64,000 nucleotides of DNA from Hyphomicrobium sp. (lineage in GTDB: Bacteria > Pseudomonadota > Alphaproteobacteria > Rhizobiales > Hyphomicrobiaceae), in assembly GCA_030148725.1 (NCBI GenBank), contig JASBSU010000004.1, positions 124,001-188,000 on the forward strand, in the 5' to 3' direction. The notes under the pieces were generated by a model. That model made no database searches, was not told where the DNA came from, and was given only the letters and a program-made list of their open reading frames with translations. Shown in pieces: positions 52,725 to 62,690 of the stretch; the first letter of the stretch is position 1; each line of letters opens with the position of its first letter. The position numbers and the translations under genes are program-made.

Positions 52725-53942
52725 ATGGCAGACCCGAAACCTAACCGACTCCGGACCGCTGCAGCCCTCCTGACGGGCGGGTCCCATATCGTCGCCTCGG
52801 CGCGCAGCGACATCTCGAGTTTCATCGTCATGGACGTGATGCGGGCGGCGCAGGCGGCGGAAAAGGCAGGCCGGACGATCGTACACATGGAGGTTGGCCA
52901 GCCTGGCACTGCAGCGCCGCGGGCAGCGCGCGAAGCCGCCAAGCGTGCGCTCGACAGCGAGACGCTCGGCTACACTATGGCGCTCGGCAACGATGCCCTG
53001 CGGGAGCGGATCGCCAAACACTATGCCGACTGGTACGGCGTGCGCGTCCCTGCGGAGCGCATCGCGGTGACGTGCGGCTCCTCGGGCGCGTTCGTGCTGG
53101 CGTTCCTGGCGCTGTTCGACGTCGGTGACGCGGTGGCGCTGCCGTCGCCGGGGTATCCATGCTACCGGCACATCCTGACCGCGCTCGGTCAACGGCCGGT
53201 GATGATCGAGACGGGCGCTCAGAACGAATGGATGCCGACGCCTGCGGACATCGCGCGCGTCGCGCACCAGGACGGCGTCAAGGGACTGCTGATCGCGAGC
53301 CCGGCCAATCCGACCGGCACGATGATCTCCAGGGCACGGCTCGCAGAACTTTCGGCCGCATGCCGACAGCATGGCGTGGTCCTGATCTCCGACGAGATCT
53401 ACCACGGGCTCACCTACACGGGTGCCGCCGCGACAGTGCTCGTGGAGACGGACGATGCGGTGGTGATCAACAGCTTCTCGAAGTATTTCTCGATGACCGG
53501 CTGGCGTATCGGCTGGATGGTGGTGCCGGAGGTGCTCGTCCGCCGTGTCGAGCGGCTGGCGCAGAACCTCTACATATCGCCGCCGTCGATCTCGCAGGTG
53601 GCGGCGCTCGGGGCTTTTGAGGCAGGCGACGAGCTTGAAGCCAACCGCGCGGTTTATGCGGCCAACCGGGAGCAGCTGCTGAACGAGTTGCCGAAGGCAG
53701 GGTTCAAGACGTTCGCGCCGCCCGATGGTGCCTTCTACCTTTATTGCGACGTCAGCCATCTCACGGACGACGCCGGGGCGTTGGCATCGCGTATCCTGGC
53801 CGAGGCGGGCGTTGCCGTAACCCCGGGGATCGATTTCGACGAGGAGCGCGGCAACAAATTCCTGCGCTTTTCCTATGCGGGTACAACCGCAGATATCGCG
53901 GAGGCGGGGAGGCGTCTGCGCGTATGGGCGGCGAGCCGGTAA
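52725..53942 (+). CDS. PLP-dependent aminotransferase, class I/II
   Basis: A 405-aa fold-type I aminotransferase. Typical blocks are EVGQPGTAAPRAAREAAKRAL, YTMALGNDALRERIAKHY, SPGYPCYRHI, the cofactor-binding ASPANPTGTMIS with the conserved Asn, DEIYHGLTYTG (Asp contacting the pyridine), and the PLP lysine in SFSKYFSMTGWRIGW. The arginine near the C-terminus is in NKFLRFSYAG. It belongs to the aspartate/aromatic aminotransferase-like group; amino-donor specificity is uncertain. The ATG at 52725 is used because upstream residues in the ORF-track version have no family match. It is a single gene, divergent from the M48 protease. Confidence 0.92.
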   Translation: MADPKPNRLRTAAALLTGGSHIVASARSDISSFIVMDVMRAAQAAEKAGRTIVHMEVGQPGTAAPRAAREAAKRALDSETLGYTMALGNDALRERIAKHYADWYGVRVPAERIAVTCGSSGAFVLAFLALFDVGDAVALPSPGYPCYRHILTALGQRPVMIETGAQNEWMPTPADIARVAHQDGVKGLLIASPANPTGTMISRARLAELSAACRQHGVVLISDEIYHGLTYTGAAATVLVETDDAVVINSFSKYFSMTGWRIGWMVVPEVLVRRVERLAQNLYISPPSISQVAALGAFEAGDELEANRAVYAANREQLLNELPKAGFKTFAPPDGAFYLYCDVSHLTDDAGALASRILAEAGVAVTPGIDFDEERGNKFLRFSYAGTTADIAEAGRRLRVWAASR

Positions 53943-54053
53943 CGCTTCCCTAACCGCCCGAAAAATCCTCCGACGGATTGGAACGGGGGCTCCCGTTACT
54001 CGATCAACAGCGGCGCAGAGTGAACGCGGCTGGCAATCGATCAGGAGATTCCC

Positions 54054-54695
54054 ATGAATAACATTTCACGTGCGCTCGCCGTCGCCCTGATGGCCGCGAC
54101 CCTTCCGGCCACCATCGTGCTGGCGCAGCAGGCGCCCACCGCCGACAAGACCGGCGACAAGCCGGCCGTCGAGAAGAGCGAAGGCCGTCGCGGCCCGTCG
54201 CCCGAAACGCTGGCTCGCCTCGAAGACGGACGCATCGCGTTCGCCAAGGCGGCCCTGAAGCTTACGCCGGACCAGGAGAAGCTGTGGGCGCCTGTAGAGG
54301 AGAAGATCCGCGCTAACTTCGAAGAGCGCCAGAAGAACCGTGCTGATCGCCAGGCGAAGCGCGAGGAGCGCAAGGCGAAGGGCGAGGAAGGCAAGCGTGA
54401 GAAGCTGGCACTGCCGGAGCGCATCGAAAAGCGCAGCGAGCGGATGACGAAAATGGCAGAGCACCTCAACGAGCGTGCTGCCAAGACGAAGGCCTTCGCA
54501 GAGACGCTCAAGCCGCTCTATGCGACCTTCAGCGAGGAGCAGCAGGCGGTTGCCGGCAAGGTGCTCGGGCAGTTCTTCGGTCATGAAGGACATGGCCCGC
54601 GCGGTCCGCGCTGGGCGATGCATCGCGGCTACGGCAAGGGTCCGGGGCATGGTCCGCACGGCGGTCATGACCGCGGCGGTCCCGACGTCGAGTAA
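54054..54695 (+). CDS. Spy/CpxP-like LTXXQ-motif periplasmic protein
   Basis: A 213-aa exported helical protein. A signal peptide (MNNISRALAVALMAATLPATIVLAQ) is followed by the first LTxxQ-type motif (ALKLTPDQEKLWAPVEEKIRANFEE, near residue 69), a long highly charged helix (RADRQAKREERKAKGEEGKREK), a second motif-like FSEEQQAV near 163, and a His/Gly-rich tail (GHGPHGGHDRGG) that may bind metal. Spy/CpxP relatives act as envelope chaperones or stress sensors. CAGGAGA precedes the ATG. A weak EcfG-like pair (GGAAC-N16-CGAT) lies upstream, and a strong terminator lies downstream. Confidence 0.85.
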   Translation: MNNISRALAVALMAATLPATIVLAQQAPTADKTGDKPAVEKSEGRRGPSPETLARLEDGRIAFAKAALKLTPDQEKLWAPVEEKIRANFEERQKNRADRQAKREERKAKGEEGKREKLALPERIEKRSERMTKMAEHLNERAAKTKAFAETLKPLYATFSEEQQAVAGKVLGQFFGHEGHGPRGPRWAMHRGYGKGPGHGPHGGHDRGGPDVE

Positions 54696-54720
54696 TCGAG
54701 GGTTCACCACCGAATAAAAG

Positions 54721-54750
54721 AAGGGCCGGAGCATTGCTCCGGCCCTTTTG
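54721..54750. terminator. bidirectional intrinsic terminator (Spy-like / RNase E)
   Basis: A perfect 12-bp stem AAGGGCCGGAGC / GCTCCGGCCCTT with loop ATT is followed by TTGTTTTT on the plus side and CTTTTATT on the minus side. It lies between the converging Spy-like and RNase E genes. Confidence 0.88.
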
Positions 54751-54770
54751 TTTTTGGAGGTGCGGCTCGT

Positions 54771-57716
54771 TCAGCCGCCGAGCTTGCGCTGCCACCAGCC
54801 CTTGCGTACGGGCGCAGAGGATGACGGCTCTTCTTCGGTTACGGTGACATCTTCGGTCGTTTGCCCGACGACGATGCGCTCGAGGCGCGGTTCGCTCGAT
54901 GTGGCCGTTCGGCGGCGGAGTGCCGGTGCCTGTGCGGGCTCGGGCGTCTCGACAGCCGGGGCGCGCGCGGAGGCTTCTGCATGCGCTTCGGGTTCGGTGT
55001 GCGCGGGCTGCTTGGCGGCTGGCGCCTCCGGCGCGCGCTGTTCGTGGCTGCGGCGAACTTCCTTGGCGGGAAGATCGTCGTTTGCGTCAGCGGGCAGTTC
55101 GGGGAAATCGGCTACGGCCTCGGCATGGCCAGAGCGCTCGTCGCCGGCCTCGCCGTGCACCTCGTAGGATGGCGGCTCGTCGATATAGGGCTGCTCGCCC
55201 GAACCGTTTCCGGCATTCAATTCGCCACTGCGCTCACCACGGTCGCGACCGCGACGTCCACCGCGGCGTCCACGCCGACGGCTGCGGCCGCCGGTGCGCT
55301 CGCGTGCCGGCTCGCCATCCTGTGAGCGGGCGCCCTGCTCCCCTGCACGCTGCTCGCGATCGGGGTCGGCGTCGTGTTCATGGTCATGATCGTGGTCATG
55401 ATCGTGATCGTGATCGTGATCGTGGAACTCGCCGTTCGATGCCGCGCCTTCGCCGGACTCGTGCTCGTGGCTTTCGGCGTCGTCGTCGTACGAGATTTCC
55501 TCGACGTTGCCACGCTGCTCGCCGGAGAAGCGCTGGCCGTTCTCGTCGCGCTCACCGCGGCGTCCACCACGGCGACGGCGGCGGCGACGACGCGAACCGT
55601 TGCCCTGTTCGCTGCTGCCGTTGCGCTCTTCGCGATCCTCAGCGATCTCCTCGCGCGGTTCGCTCTGCTCGAACACGCCGCCTTCGTCGTCTCCCTCGAA
55701 GCCGGATTCCATGTTCACGACGTTACGCTCGATGCGCCGCTGCGGCTGGGCCGGAGCTGCGCCCTTCTCGATGGTGAAGTTGGCGCCTGCGAGCTTCTCG
55801 GATCCGGTGACGACGATCGGCAGCCCGAGGCGCGCCTCCATGTCGTTGATGAAGGGGCGCTTGTTGTTGAGGATATAGAGCGCCACGGTCGGGGTCGTGG
55901 TAGCGATAAGAGGCGCTCGGGTGCCAGCCATGATCGCATCCTCGAGGCCGCGCAGCACAGCCAGTGCGACGCTTTCCGTCGAACGGATGATGCCGGTGCC
56001 CTGGCAGTGCGGGCACTGCGAGGTGGAGCCTTCAAGAACGCCGGTGCGCAGACGCTGGCGCGACATTTCCATGAGGCCGAAATGCGAGATGCGGCCAACC
56101 TGGATGCGTGCGCGGTCGAAGCGAAGCGCTTCTTTCAACCGGCGCTCGACGGCGCGGTTGTTGCGCTTCTCCTCCATGTCGATGAAGTCGATGACGATGA
56201 GCCCGGCGAGGTCGCGCAACTTGAGCTGGCGGGCGATCTCGTCTGCGGCTTCGAGGTTCGTATGATAGGCGGTCTCTTCGATCGAGAACTCGCGCGTTGC
56301 CTTGCCGGAGTTGACGTCGATGGCGACGAGCGCCTCGGTCTGGTTTATGACGAGGTAGCCACCCGAACGAAGCGTGACGTAGGGGCTGAACATGGCGTTC
56401 AGCTGCCGCTCGATCTGGTAGCGCGTGAAGAGGGGCTCGGGCTCCTGATACTGAATGACGTTCTTGGCATGGCTCGGCATGAGCATGCGCATGAAGTCTT
56501 TGGCTTCACGGTGCGCCTCGCCGCCGGCGACGACGACTTCCTCGACATCCTTATTGTAGAGGTCGCGGATCGAGCGCTTGATGAGGTTGCCTTCCTCGTA
56601 GACGAGGTTCGGGGCCTGGCTCTGCAGCGTCAGGTCGCGCACGCTCTCCCAGAGGCGCAGCAGGTATTCGAAGTCCCGCTTGATTTCCTGCTTGGTGCGC
56701 GAAGCACCAGCGGTGCGGATGATGAGCCCCATGCCCTCCGGCACCTCCAGCTCGGCGGCAATCGCCTTGAGGCGCTTGCGGTCCTGCGGGTTGGTGATCT
56801 TGCGGGAGATGCCACCGCCGCGAGCGGTGTTCGGCATCAGCACAGTGTAGCGGCCGGCGAGCGACAGATAAGTGGTGAGAGCGGCGCCCTTGTTGCCGCG
56901 CTCTTCCTTGACGACCTGGACCAGGATGACCTGGCGACGCTTGATGACTTCCTGGATCTTGTAGCTGCGCGGACGCCGGCGTGGGCGTGAGGGCAGCTCC
57001 TCAAGGGCGTCCTCGCCCGTCGATACTTCGACCGGCGGGGGCGCGGAGGCATCGACCTCGCGAACCTCGCCCTGGGAACCATCGGCGGTGTTGGTGCTGG
57101 TGCCCGAAGCTTCGGCGGACGGTGCGGTCTCGACGGTGTTCTCGTTGGCAGCGACCTCGGACGATTCTTCGCGCGGCTCCGAGTGGAGGCGATCGTCGGC
57201 CGGTGCCGACTCGGCGAGCGTCTTGTGCGCCGGGGCGTCGTGGTCGTCTTCGTGTTCATCGTCGTGGTCGTGGTCATCGTCGTGATCGTCGCCCGCCGAC
57301 TGAGGGCCATGCGGTTCGATCTCGTCGATGCCGTCTTCGTCCTCGGCTGCCGGGGCCTTCGCAGCCTGGCGGCGCGCGAGCGCCTCGGCATGGGCGTCGA
57401 CAGCAGCTTCCTCGGCAGCTTCGGCAGCGGCTTCCTCGTCGAGGAGTGCCTGCCGGTCTGCGACCGGGATCTGATAGTAGTCAGGATGGATTTCGTTGAA
57501 GGCGAGGAAGCCGTGACGGTTGCCGCCGTACTCGACGAAAGCTGCCTGCAGGGACGGCTCAACGCGCGTCACCTTGGCGAGGTAAATATTGCCCCGGAGC
57601 AGCTTCCGGGCGGCAGATTCGAAGTCGAATTCCTCTACGCGGCCGTTGCGGAGCACCACGACCCGAGTCTCCTCGGGGTGGGTGGCATCGATAAGCATCT
57701 TGTTGTTGTTGGACAT
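54771..57716 (-). CDS. rne: ribonuclease E/G
   Basis: A 981-aa single-strand-specific endoribonuclease, the core of the RNA degradosome. The S1 domain begins GNIYLAKVTRVEPSLQAAFVEYGGNRHGFLAF and is split by a ~170-residue acidic insertion (~85-255). The catalytic core has AIDVNSGKATREFSIEETAYHTNL (Asp near 466), LIVIDFIDMEEKRNNRAVERRL (Asp near 510) and the zinc-link CPHCQGTG near 568. The C-terminal ~300 residues are disordered, Arg/Glu-rich, with a His-Asp repeat near 760-780, a likely scaffold region. Zinc-link, length and C-terminal region favour RNase E over RNase G. A 782-bp gap upstream may hold a long 5'UTR. Confidence 0.96.
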   Translation of the reverse strand: MSNNNKMLIDATHPEETRVVVLRNGRVEEFDFESAARKLLRGNIYLAKVTRVEPSLQAAFVEYGGNRHGFLAFNEIHPDYYQIPVADRQALLDEEAAAEAAEEAAVDAHAEALARRQAAKAPAAEDEDGIDEIEPHGPQSAGDDHDDDHDHDDEHEDDHDAPAHKTLAESAPADDRLHSEPREESSEVAANENTVETAPSAEASGTSTNTADGSQGEVREVDASAPPPVEVSTGEDALEELPSRPRRRPRSYKIQEVIKRRQVILVQVVKEERGNKGAALTTYLSLAGRYTVLMPNTARGGGISRKITNPQDRKRLKAIAAELEVPEGMGLIIRTAGASRTKQEIKRDFEYLLRLWESVRDLTLQSQAPNLVYEEGNLIKRSIRDLYNKDVEEVVVAGGEAHREAKDFMRMLMPSHAKNVIQYQEPEPLFTRYQIERQLNAMFSPYVTLRSGGYLVINQTEALVAIDVNSGKATREFSIEETAYHTNLEAADEIARQLKLRDLAGLIVIDFIDMEEKRNNRAVERRLKEALRFDRARIQVGRISHFGLMEMSRQRLRTGVLEGSTSQCPHCQGTGIIRSTESVALAVLRGLEDAIMAGTRAPLIATTTPTVALYILNNKRPFINDMEARLGLPIVVTGSEKLAGANFTIEKGAAPAQPQRRIERNVVNMESGFEGDDEGGVFEQSEPREEIAEDREERNGSSEQGNGSRRRRRRRRGGRRGERDENGQRFSGEQRGNVEEISYDDDAESHEHESGEGAASNGEFHDHDHDHDHDHDHDHEHDADPDREQRAGEQGARSQDGEPARERTGGRSRRRGRRGGRRGRDRGERSGELNAGNGSGEQPYIDEPPSYEVHGEAGDERSGHAEAVADFPELPADANDDLPAKEVRRSHEQRAPEAPAAKQPAHTEPEAHAEASARAPAVETPEPAQAPALRRRTATSSEPRLERIVVGQTTEDVTVTEEEPSSSAPVRKGWWQRKLGG

Positions 57717-58498
57717 TTATTCCGTTCCTTGGCGCGGCGGCTGGGCAGCCTGTCGCTCCGCTCCTCGGTCCGGTGTCGAGCCGGGACGGGCACGGGCAGG
57801 GGCAGCTCTCTGGCGCGCAACTTTGGTTGGGTGGGTTGAATGGAAGTGGGCGAAGATGGTGAGCGGCACAGCCTTTCGCCGCCGGTGGAAACCGGGCGTG
57901 CGCAGCGGCGCGGACGATGGCGCGCTGAAGCTTGCGAATAGCTGATGCCGAAGTCTGGCATTCCAAGGTCTTTCAATGGTTTGAAGGCAGATGCGAGGGG
58001 TCGCGCTACCTTCGGTGTTGCCCCATCTCGGCGGGGCGCCGGGCGGTACTTCGCCTGCTCCCAACGCCTGCCTTTCACTGGCGATGCCGGAGCGTGAACT
58101 GCTGATTGCCAAAGTTTCGAGCCGCTAGCATCGCGCCGGGCGCAGGCTTGACCCTCAGGCTGATGGCTCCGATGCGATAGCGAACGGAGCAAAATGCTTG
58201 CGGGCGCAGGGCGAACTGCTCGATCGTCGGTCTGCAGCAGGGCCTTCCCTCACGGGTGGGCGAACCGGCGCGAACGAACGAACGGTTGCCCGTCCAACTC
58301 GTCCTTGCGGCGCACAAATGCCCAGCAAGAGAGCCGCTGCATCAACGAATAGAAAGTACGGGTTCGCCGGTGTGCTTGCAAGCGTGTTATAAGGCAACGC
58401 TCGCGAACCAACCGGCCAACATCCTGCAATTTGAGGGAAAATCGGAAAAGGTTTGGTTAAAATACGATCGGGAACGCGGGAGAGGGTTCGCGGCGGGG
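57717..58498. other. 782-bp divergent intergenic region upstream of rne and the amidase
   Basis: No ORF here (57635-58192 minus, 58155-58397 minus, 58256 plus and others) shows family features or a good ribosome site. The rne gene commonly has a long, structured 5' leader used in autoregulation, so the left part may be transcribed leader. I cannot identify a specific structure or a confident promoter. The right end (TTGGTTAAAATACGATCG) is AT-rich ahead of the amidase gene. Confidence 0.5.
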
Positions 58499-59785
58499 AT
58501 GTGGCAGCATCTGCAACAAAAAAGCGTGCCTGGGTTCAAGGCCGCATTGGCAAGACTGCTCGTTGCGGTATTGACGCTGGCGGGCCTCGCGGTGGTTTCC
58601 GGTGCAGCCTACGCCGAACAGACCAGTGTTCACCGTAAGACAGCCTCGGTCGAGGCACGCCGCGCTGACGTAAAGACCGCGGCTGATGCCACGACGTTCG
58701 TCCTCGGCTTGTCGGGCGGTGTCCGGGCGGAAATATTCACACTGTCAGACCCTTACCGGGTTGTGGTCGATCTGCCGGATGTCGCATTCCAGCTTGAGGA
58801 TGGCAGTGGCAGCAAGGCGCAGGGGCTGATTGCCGGCTTCCGCTATGGGCTCCTGGCAGAGGGGAAGGCGCGTGTCGTCATCGATACGAAGGGACCGGTA
58901 TCGATCAAGCGTGCCGACATGCAGCCGAGCGGCGGCAAGAGCGTCGATCTCGCCATCGTTCTTGTGCCGACCTCGGCACAGGCGTTCGGTGGGGGCACGG
59001 GGGTTGGACAGAAGAATGCTGCTCCGCTCAAGCCTGCAACCGCCGATACAACGCCGGCGCCCCCAAAACGCAATCGCGTCAAGCCTTTGGTGCTGATCGA
59101 TCCTGGGCATGGCGGGATCGATCCGGGCGCGGCGAGTGCCAGCAGTCTCAAGGAAAAGGCGGTCGTGCTGGCGGTCGGTCTGGCGTTGAAGGAACGGCTT
59201 GCCGCGGGTGGCCGGTATGACGTCCGGATGACGCGCGCAACCGACGTGTTCATTTCGCTCGACCAACGCCTCGCGATGTCGCGTGAGCTGGATGCGGACC
59301 TCTTTATCTCGCTGCACGCCGACTCCATCGCGAAGCGCACCGCCCGCAACGTGCGTGGGGCGACCGTCTACACGCTTTCCGAGAAGGCGTCAGACGAGGA
59401 GGCGCGGCATATGGCCGAGAAGGAGAACAACTCCGACGCCATCGCAGGCCTGCAAACGGCGAAGTTCGAAGAGGTCGGTGAAGTCCGCAATATCCTGATC
59501 GACCTCCTGAAACGAGAGACCTCGAATTTTTCCGCGGACTTTTCCAATACGCTGGTCAAGCAACTCGGGACGAGTATATCGCTGTCGCAGCGCCCGCAGC
59601 GGTCGGCCGCATTCAAAGTGCTGCGGCAGGCTGATACGCCCTCGGTGCTCGTGGAACTCGGCTACATGAGCCACCCTGAAGACGAGAAACTGCTCAATTC
59701 CGTGGCCTGGCAGCGGCGTGTCGCCGCGTCCATCGGTGTGGCCATCGATTCGTACTTCTCGAAGCGTACGGCGAAGGCCCGCTGA
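58499..59785 (+). CDS. amiC: N-acetylmuramoyl-L-alanine amidase, AmiC type
   Basis: A periplasmic zinc amidase that cleaves the peptide stem from MurNAc during septum splitting. In 428 aa: a signal peptide (RLLVAVLTLAGLAVVSGAAYA), an AMIN domain (~75-170; VVVDLPDVAFQLEDGSG), a linker with Thr/Pro, then the Amidase_3 domain. That domain has PLVLIDPGHGGIDPGA (His ligand), the Glu ligand in LKEKAVVLAVGLALKERL, SLHADSIAKRTARNVRGATVYTLSEKASD and the catalytic Glu in SVLVELGYMSHPEDE. The ATG at 58499 places the signal peptide at the N-terminus. The ORF-track start (58256) adds 81 non-conserved residues. It is followed by PBP1A, a functionally linked neighbour. Confidence 0.94.
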   Translation: MWQHLQQKSVPGFKAALARLLVAVLTLAGLAVVSGAAYAEQTSVHRKTASVEARRADVKTAADATTFVLGLSGGVRAEIFTLSDPYRVVVDLPDVAFQLEDGSGSKAQGLIAGFRYGLLAEGKARVVIDTKGPVSIKRADMQPSGGKSVDLAIVLVPTSAQAFGGGTGVGQKNAAPLKPATADTTPAPPKRNRVKPLVLIDPGHGGIDPGAASASSLKEKAVVLAVGLALKERLAAGGRYDVRMTRATDVFISLDQRLAMSRELDADLFISLHADSIAKRTARNVRGATVYTLSEKASDEEARHMAEKENNSDAIAGLQTAKFEEVGEVRNILIDLLKRETSNFSADFSNTLVKQLGTSISLSQRPQRSAAFKVLRQADTPSVLVELGYMSHPEDEKLLNSVAWQRRVAASIGVAIDSYFSKRTAKAR

Positions 59786-59953
59786 GAAATCGGGATAAGA
59801 CGTTCGCGTGTTTATCTAAACGGCGGCAATCGACGACTTGATGCCACAATCCATGCTAATGTCCTGCTTCGCGACGTCGCCTCCTCAGGGACCGAAGGCT
59901 CGCGCGACATACCAGTGCAGCCGAATATTTACGCACAACGGACCTAGAGGTTG

Positions 59954-62569
59954 ATGCGCGAGCCCCCGCTATACCCTCCGGACCCTATCTATCCGCGCGA
60001 TTCCTATTCGTACCCGCGTGATCCGGTGCCACCGCCAGAACCGCCTCGCCGCAAGAAGCGCCGCAAGAGCCTGCTTCTGAGCCTGCTTGGCTGGGGCTTC
60101 GCGGCCGGTGTCGTGGTGTTCGTGGCGCTGTCGGGTGGCGCAGCTTACGTTTTGTGGAAAGCGTCTCAGGACCTTCCGGACTACGAAAGCCTCGCGAAAT
60201 ATGAGCCGCCGGTCATGACGCGCATTCATGCGCACAACGGTGCCCTCATTGCCGAATATGCGCGCGAGAGGCGAATATTCGTTCCGATAAACACCATTCC
60301 GAAGCGGGTGATCGCGGCATTCCTGTCGGCCGAAGACCGGCGCTTCTATGAGCATGGCGGCATCGACTTCCAGGGTGTGGTGCGCGCCGTATACAAGATG
60401 GTCGAGGCAAAGGTGCGCGGTAACGACCGTCGCGCCGAGGGTGCCTCGACAATCACGCAGCAGGTCGCGAAGAACTTCCTCCTGTCGAGCGAGCGCTCGA
60501 TGGATCGCAAGATCAAGGAAGCAATCCTCGCCGTCCGCATCGAGCGTGCCTACTCGAAGGACAAGATCCTCGAGCTTTATCTCAACGAGATCTACTTTGG
60601 CATCGGCGCCTACGGCATCGCCGCGGCATCGCTCAGCTACTTCAACAAGGAGTTGCAGGATCTCACCGTCGAGGAAGCGGCCTATCTGGCGGCGCTTCCG
60701 AAGGGCCCCAACAACTATCATCCGTTCCGCCGCGAGAAGCAGGCGGTGATCCGGCGCAACTGGATCATCGGCCAGATGGAAGAGAACGGATACATCACGC
60801 ATCCGGAAGCGCAGGAGGCGCAGGCCAAACCGCTGACGGTGAACCTGCGTGGGACCGGCGCGCACATCTTCGCGGCCGACTATTTCGCCGAGGAGGTGCG
60901 CCGCACGCTGATGACGCAGTTCGGCGAGGACAAGCTTTACAACGGCGGCCTGTCGGTGCGCACGACGCTCGATCCGCGGCTGCAGCAGATCGCGCGCAAG
61001 TCGCTGATCAACGGCCTCGTTCAGCTCGACCGCTCCAAAGGGTGGCGCGGCCCTGTGACCAAGATCGACATCTCCGGCGACTGGGGCAAAGCGCTCGATG
61101 CCGTGCAGACGCCGAACGATCTTTATCCGTGGCGCCTCGGTCTGGTGCTCAAGGTCGAGACCGGCAAGGCACTCATCGGCCTTCGGCCCGAGAAGCAGCA
61201 GGATGGCTCGCTGGTCGGCAAGCGCGAAGCCATCGAGCTGACGTTCGAAGAAATGAAGTGGGCCAAGACGAAAAAGGGAGCGCCGAAGGGTGTCGCCGAC
61301 GTCGTCTCGCCGGGAGATGTGATTTTCGTTGCTCCGAAGGATCCCGAGAACGTCGCGGGAGCCTGGATGCTGATGCAGATCCCTGAGGTCGGCGGCGGCA
61401 TCGTGGCGCTCGATCCGAACACCGGGCGCGTGCTTGCAGTGGTGGGCGGCTTCTCGTTTGCGATGAGCCAGTTCGATCGCGCAATCCAGGCCCGCAGGCA
61501 GCCGGGTTCGTCGTTCAAGCCGTTCGTTTATGCTGCGGCGCTCGACAACGGCTACAAGCCGACGTCGATCATTCTCGACGCACCGATCGAGATCGAGCAG
61601 GGACCAGGGCAGGATATCTGGAAGCCCGAGAACTACGAGAAGGAGCATTCGGCGGGACCGTCGACGCTCCGCTTCGGCATCGAGCAGTCGCGCAACCAGA
61701 TGACAGTGCGGCTGGCGCAGGATCTCGGCATGCCGATCATCACCGATTACGCGAAGCGCTTTGGCATCTATGACGACCTGCTGCCGGTGCTCTCGATGTC
61801 GCTCGGTGCCGGCGAGACGACGCTGCTGCGGATCGCCACGGGATACTGCACGATCGCCAATGGGGGCCATCAGGTGCGTCCGACGCTGATCGATCGTATT
61901 CAGGATCGCTGGGGGCGCACGGTGTGGCGGCATGACCAGCGCGTGTGCGAAACCTGCGCGGCGGATGGCTGGCACAACCAGGAAGAACCCGAAGTTCCTG
62001 ATGACCGCGTCCAGATCATGGATCCGCACACGGCGTATCAGATGACCTCGATCCTCGAGGGCGTCATTCAGCGCGGCACGGCGACTTCGCTCAAAGCGCT
62101 CGAGCGTCCGCTGGCCGGCAAGACCGGTACGACCAACCAGGAGAAAGACGCCTGGTTCGTCGGTTATTCGCCCGATCTCGTCGTCGGTGTCTTCATGGGC
62201 TACGACTCGCCGGTGGCGATGGGCAAAGGCAACACGGGCGGCAAGCTCGCGGCGCCCGTGTTCGGCAGTTTCATGAAGGAAGCGCTGGCCGATCAGCCCG
62301 CTTCGCCGTTCCGTATTCCCCCCGGCATCAAGCTGGCGCGCGTGAACTTGCGGACGGGGCTGCGCACGGGTGAAGAAGACCCGCAGAGCATCGTCGAAGC
62401 GTTCAAGCCCAACGAGGAACCCGACGACGCCTACTCCGTCATCGGCTTCACCGAGCCGGGTGCGGGTACGGGCACGGTTCCCGGACGCGGCGATAGCTAC
62501 TCCGAGGATCCCTATTATCGCCCTGAGCCACGCCAGGGTTATAGCTCGGGACGCGGCGGCCTTTGGTGA
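59954..62569 (+). CDS. mrcA: penicillin-binding protein 1A (bifunctional transglycosylase/transpeptidase)
   Basis: A class A PBP that polymerises and crosslinks peptidoglycan. The 871-aa chain has a Pro-rich cytoplasmic N-terminus, one membrane helix (LLLSLLGWGFAAGVVVFVALSGG, ~36-60), and a GT51 glycosyltransferase with AFLSAEDRRFYEHGGIDFQG (catalytic Glu) and EGASTITQQVAKNFLL. An OB-like insertion and a transpeptidase domain follow, with the S-x-x-K nucleophile in RQPGSSFKPFVYAAAL, SRN in IEQSRNQMTV and KTGTT in LAGKTGTTNQ. It matches alphaproteobacterial PBP1A. The ORF-track start is a TTG; the ATG directly after it (59954) is used. It is 168 bp after amiC. Confidence 0.96.
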   Translation: MREPPLYPPDPIYPRDSYSYPRDPVPPPEPPRRKKRRKSLLLSLLGWGFAAGVVVFVALSGGAAYVLWKASQDLPDYESLAKYEPPVMTRIHAHNGALIAEYARERRIFVPINTIPKRVIAAFLSAEDRRFYEHGGIDFQGVVRAVYKMVEAKVRGNDRRAEGASTITQQVAKNFLLSSERSMDRKIKEAILAVRIERAYSKDKILELYLNEIYFGIGAYGIAAASLSYFNKELQDLTVEEAAYLAALPKGPNNYHPFRREKQAVIRRNWIIGQMEENGYITHPEAQEAQAKPLTVNLRGTGAHIFAADYFAEEVRRTLMTQFGEDKLYNGGLSVRTTLDPRLQQIARKSLINGLVQLDRSKGWRGPVTKIDISGDWGKALDAVQTPNDLYPWRLGLVLKVETGKALIGLRPEKQQDGSLVGKREAIELTFEEMKWAKTKKGAPKGVADVVSPGDVIFVAPKDPENVAGAWMLMQIPEVGGGIVALDPNTGRVLAVVGGFSFAMSQFDRAIQARRQPGSSFKPFVYAAALDNGYKPTSIILDAPIEIEQGPGQDIWKPENYEKEHSAGPSTLRFGIEQSRNQMTVRLAQDLGMPIITDYAKRFGIYDDLLPVLSMSLGAGETTLLRIATGYCTIANGGHQVRPTLIDRIQDRWGRTVWRHDQRVCETCAADGWHNQEEPEVPDDRVQIMDPHTAYQMTSILEGVIQRGTATSLKALERPLAGKTGTTNQEKDAWFVGYSPDLVVGVFMGYDSPVAMGKGNTGGKLAAPVFGSFMKEALADQPASPFRIPPGIKLARVNLRTGLRTGEEDPQSIVEAFKPNEEPDDAYSVIGFTEPGAGTGTVPGRGDSYSEDPYYRPEPRQGYSSGRGGLW

Positions 62570-62690
62570 GCAGAAAGCTCAGGAATTACCGCAGGCAATA
62601 GCGTGCGGCGCGCCTTCGCGTTTACATCCGGGCGTGCCGCCATTATATCAGCCAGCCTTATCCGGAAATTCTACTGCCTCGGAGGCAACT

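Noticed and set aside
57635-58397. Several ORFs between rne and amiC
   Set aside because: They overlap one another in different frames, have no Shine-Dalgarno and no recognisable protein. The region is better read as rne leader plus promoters.
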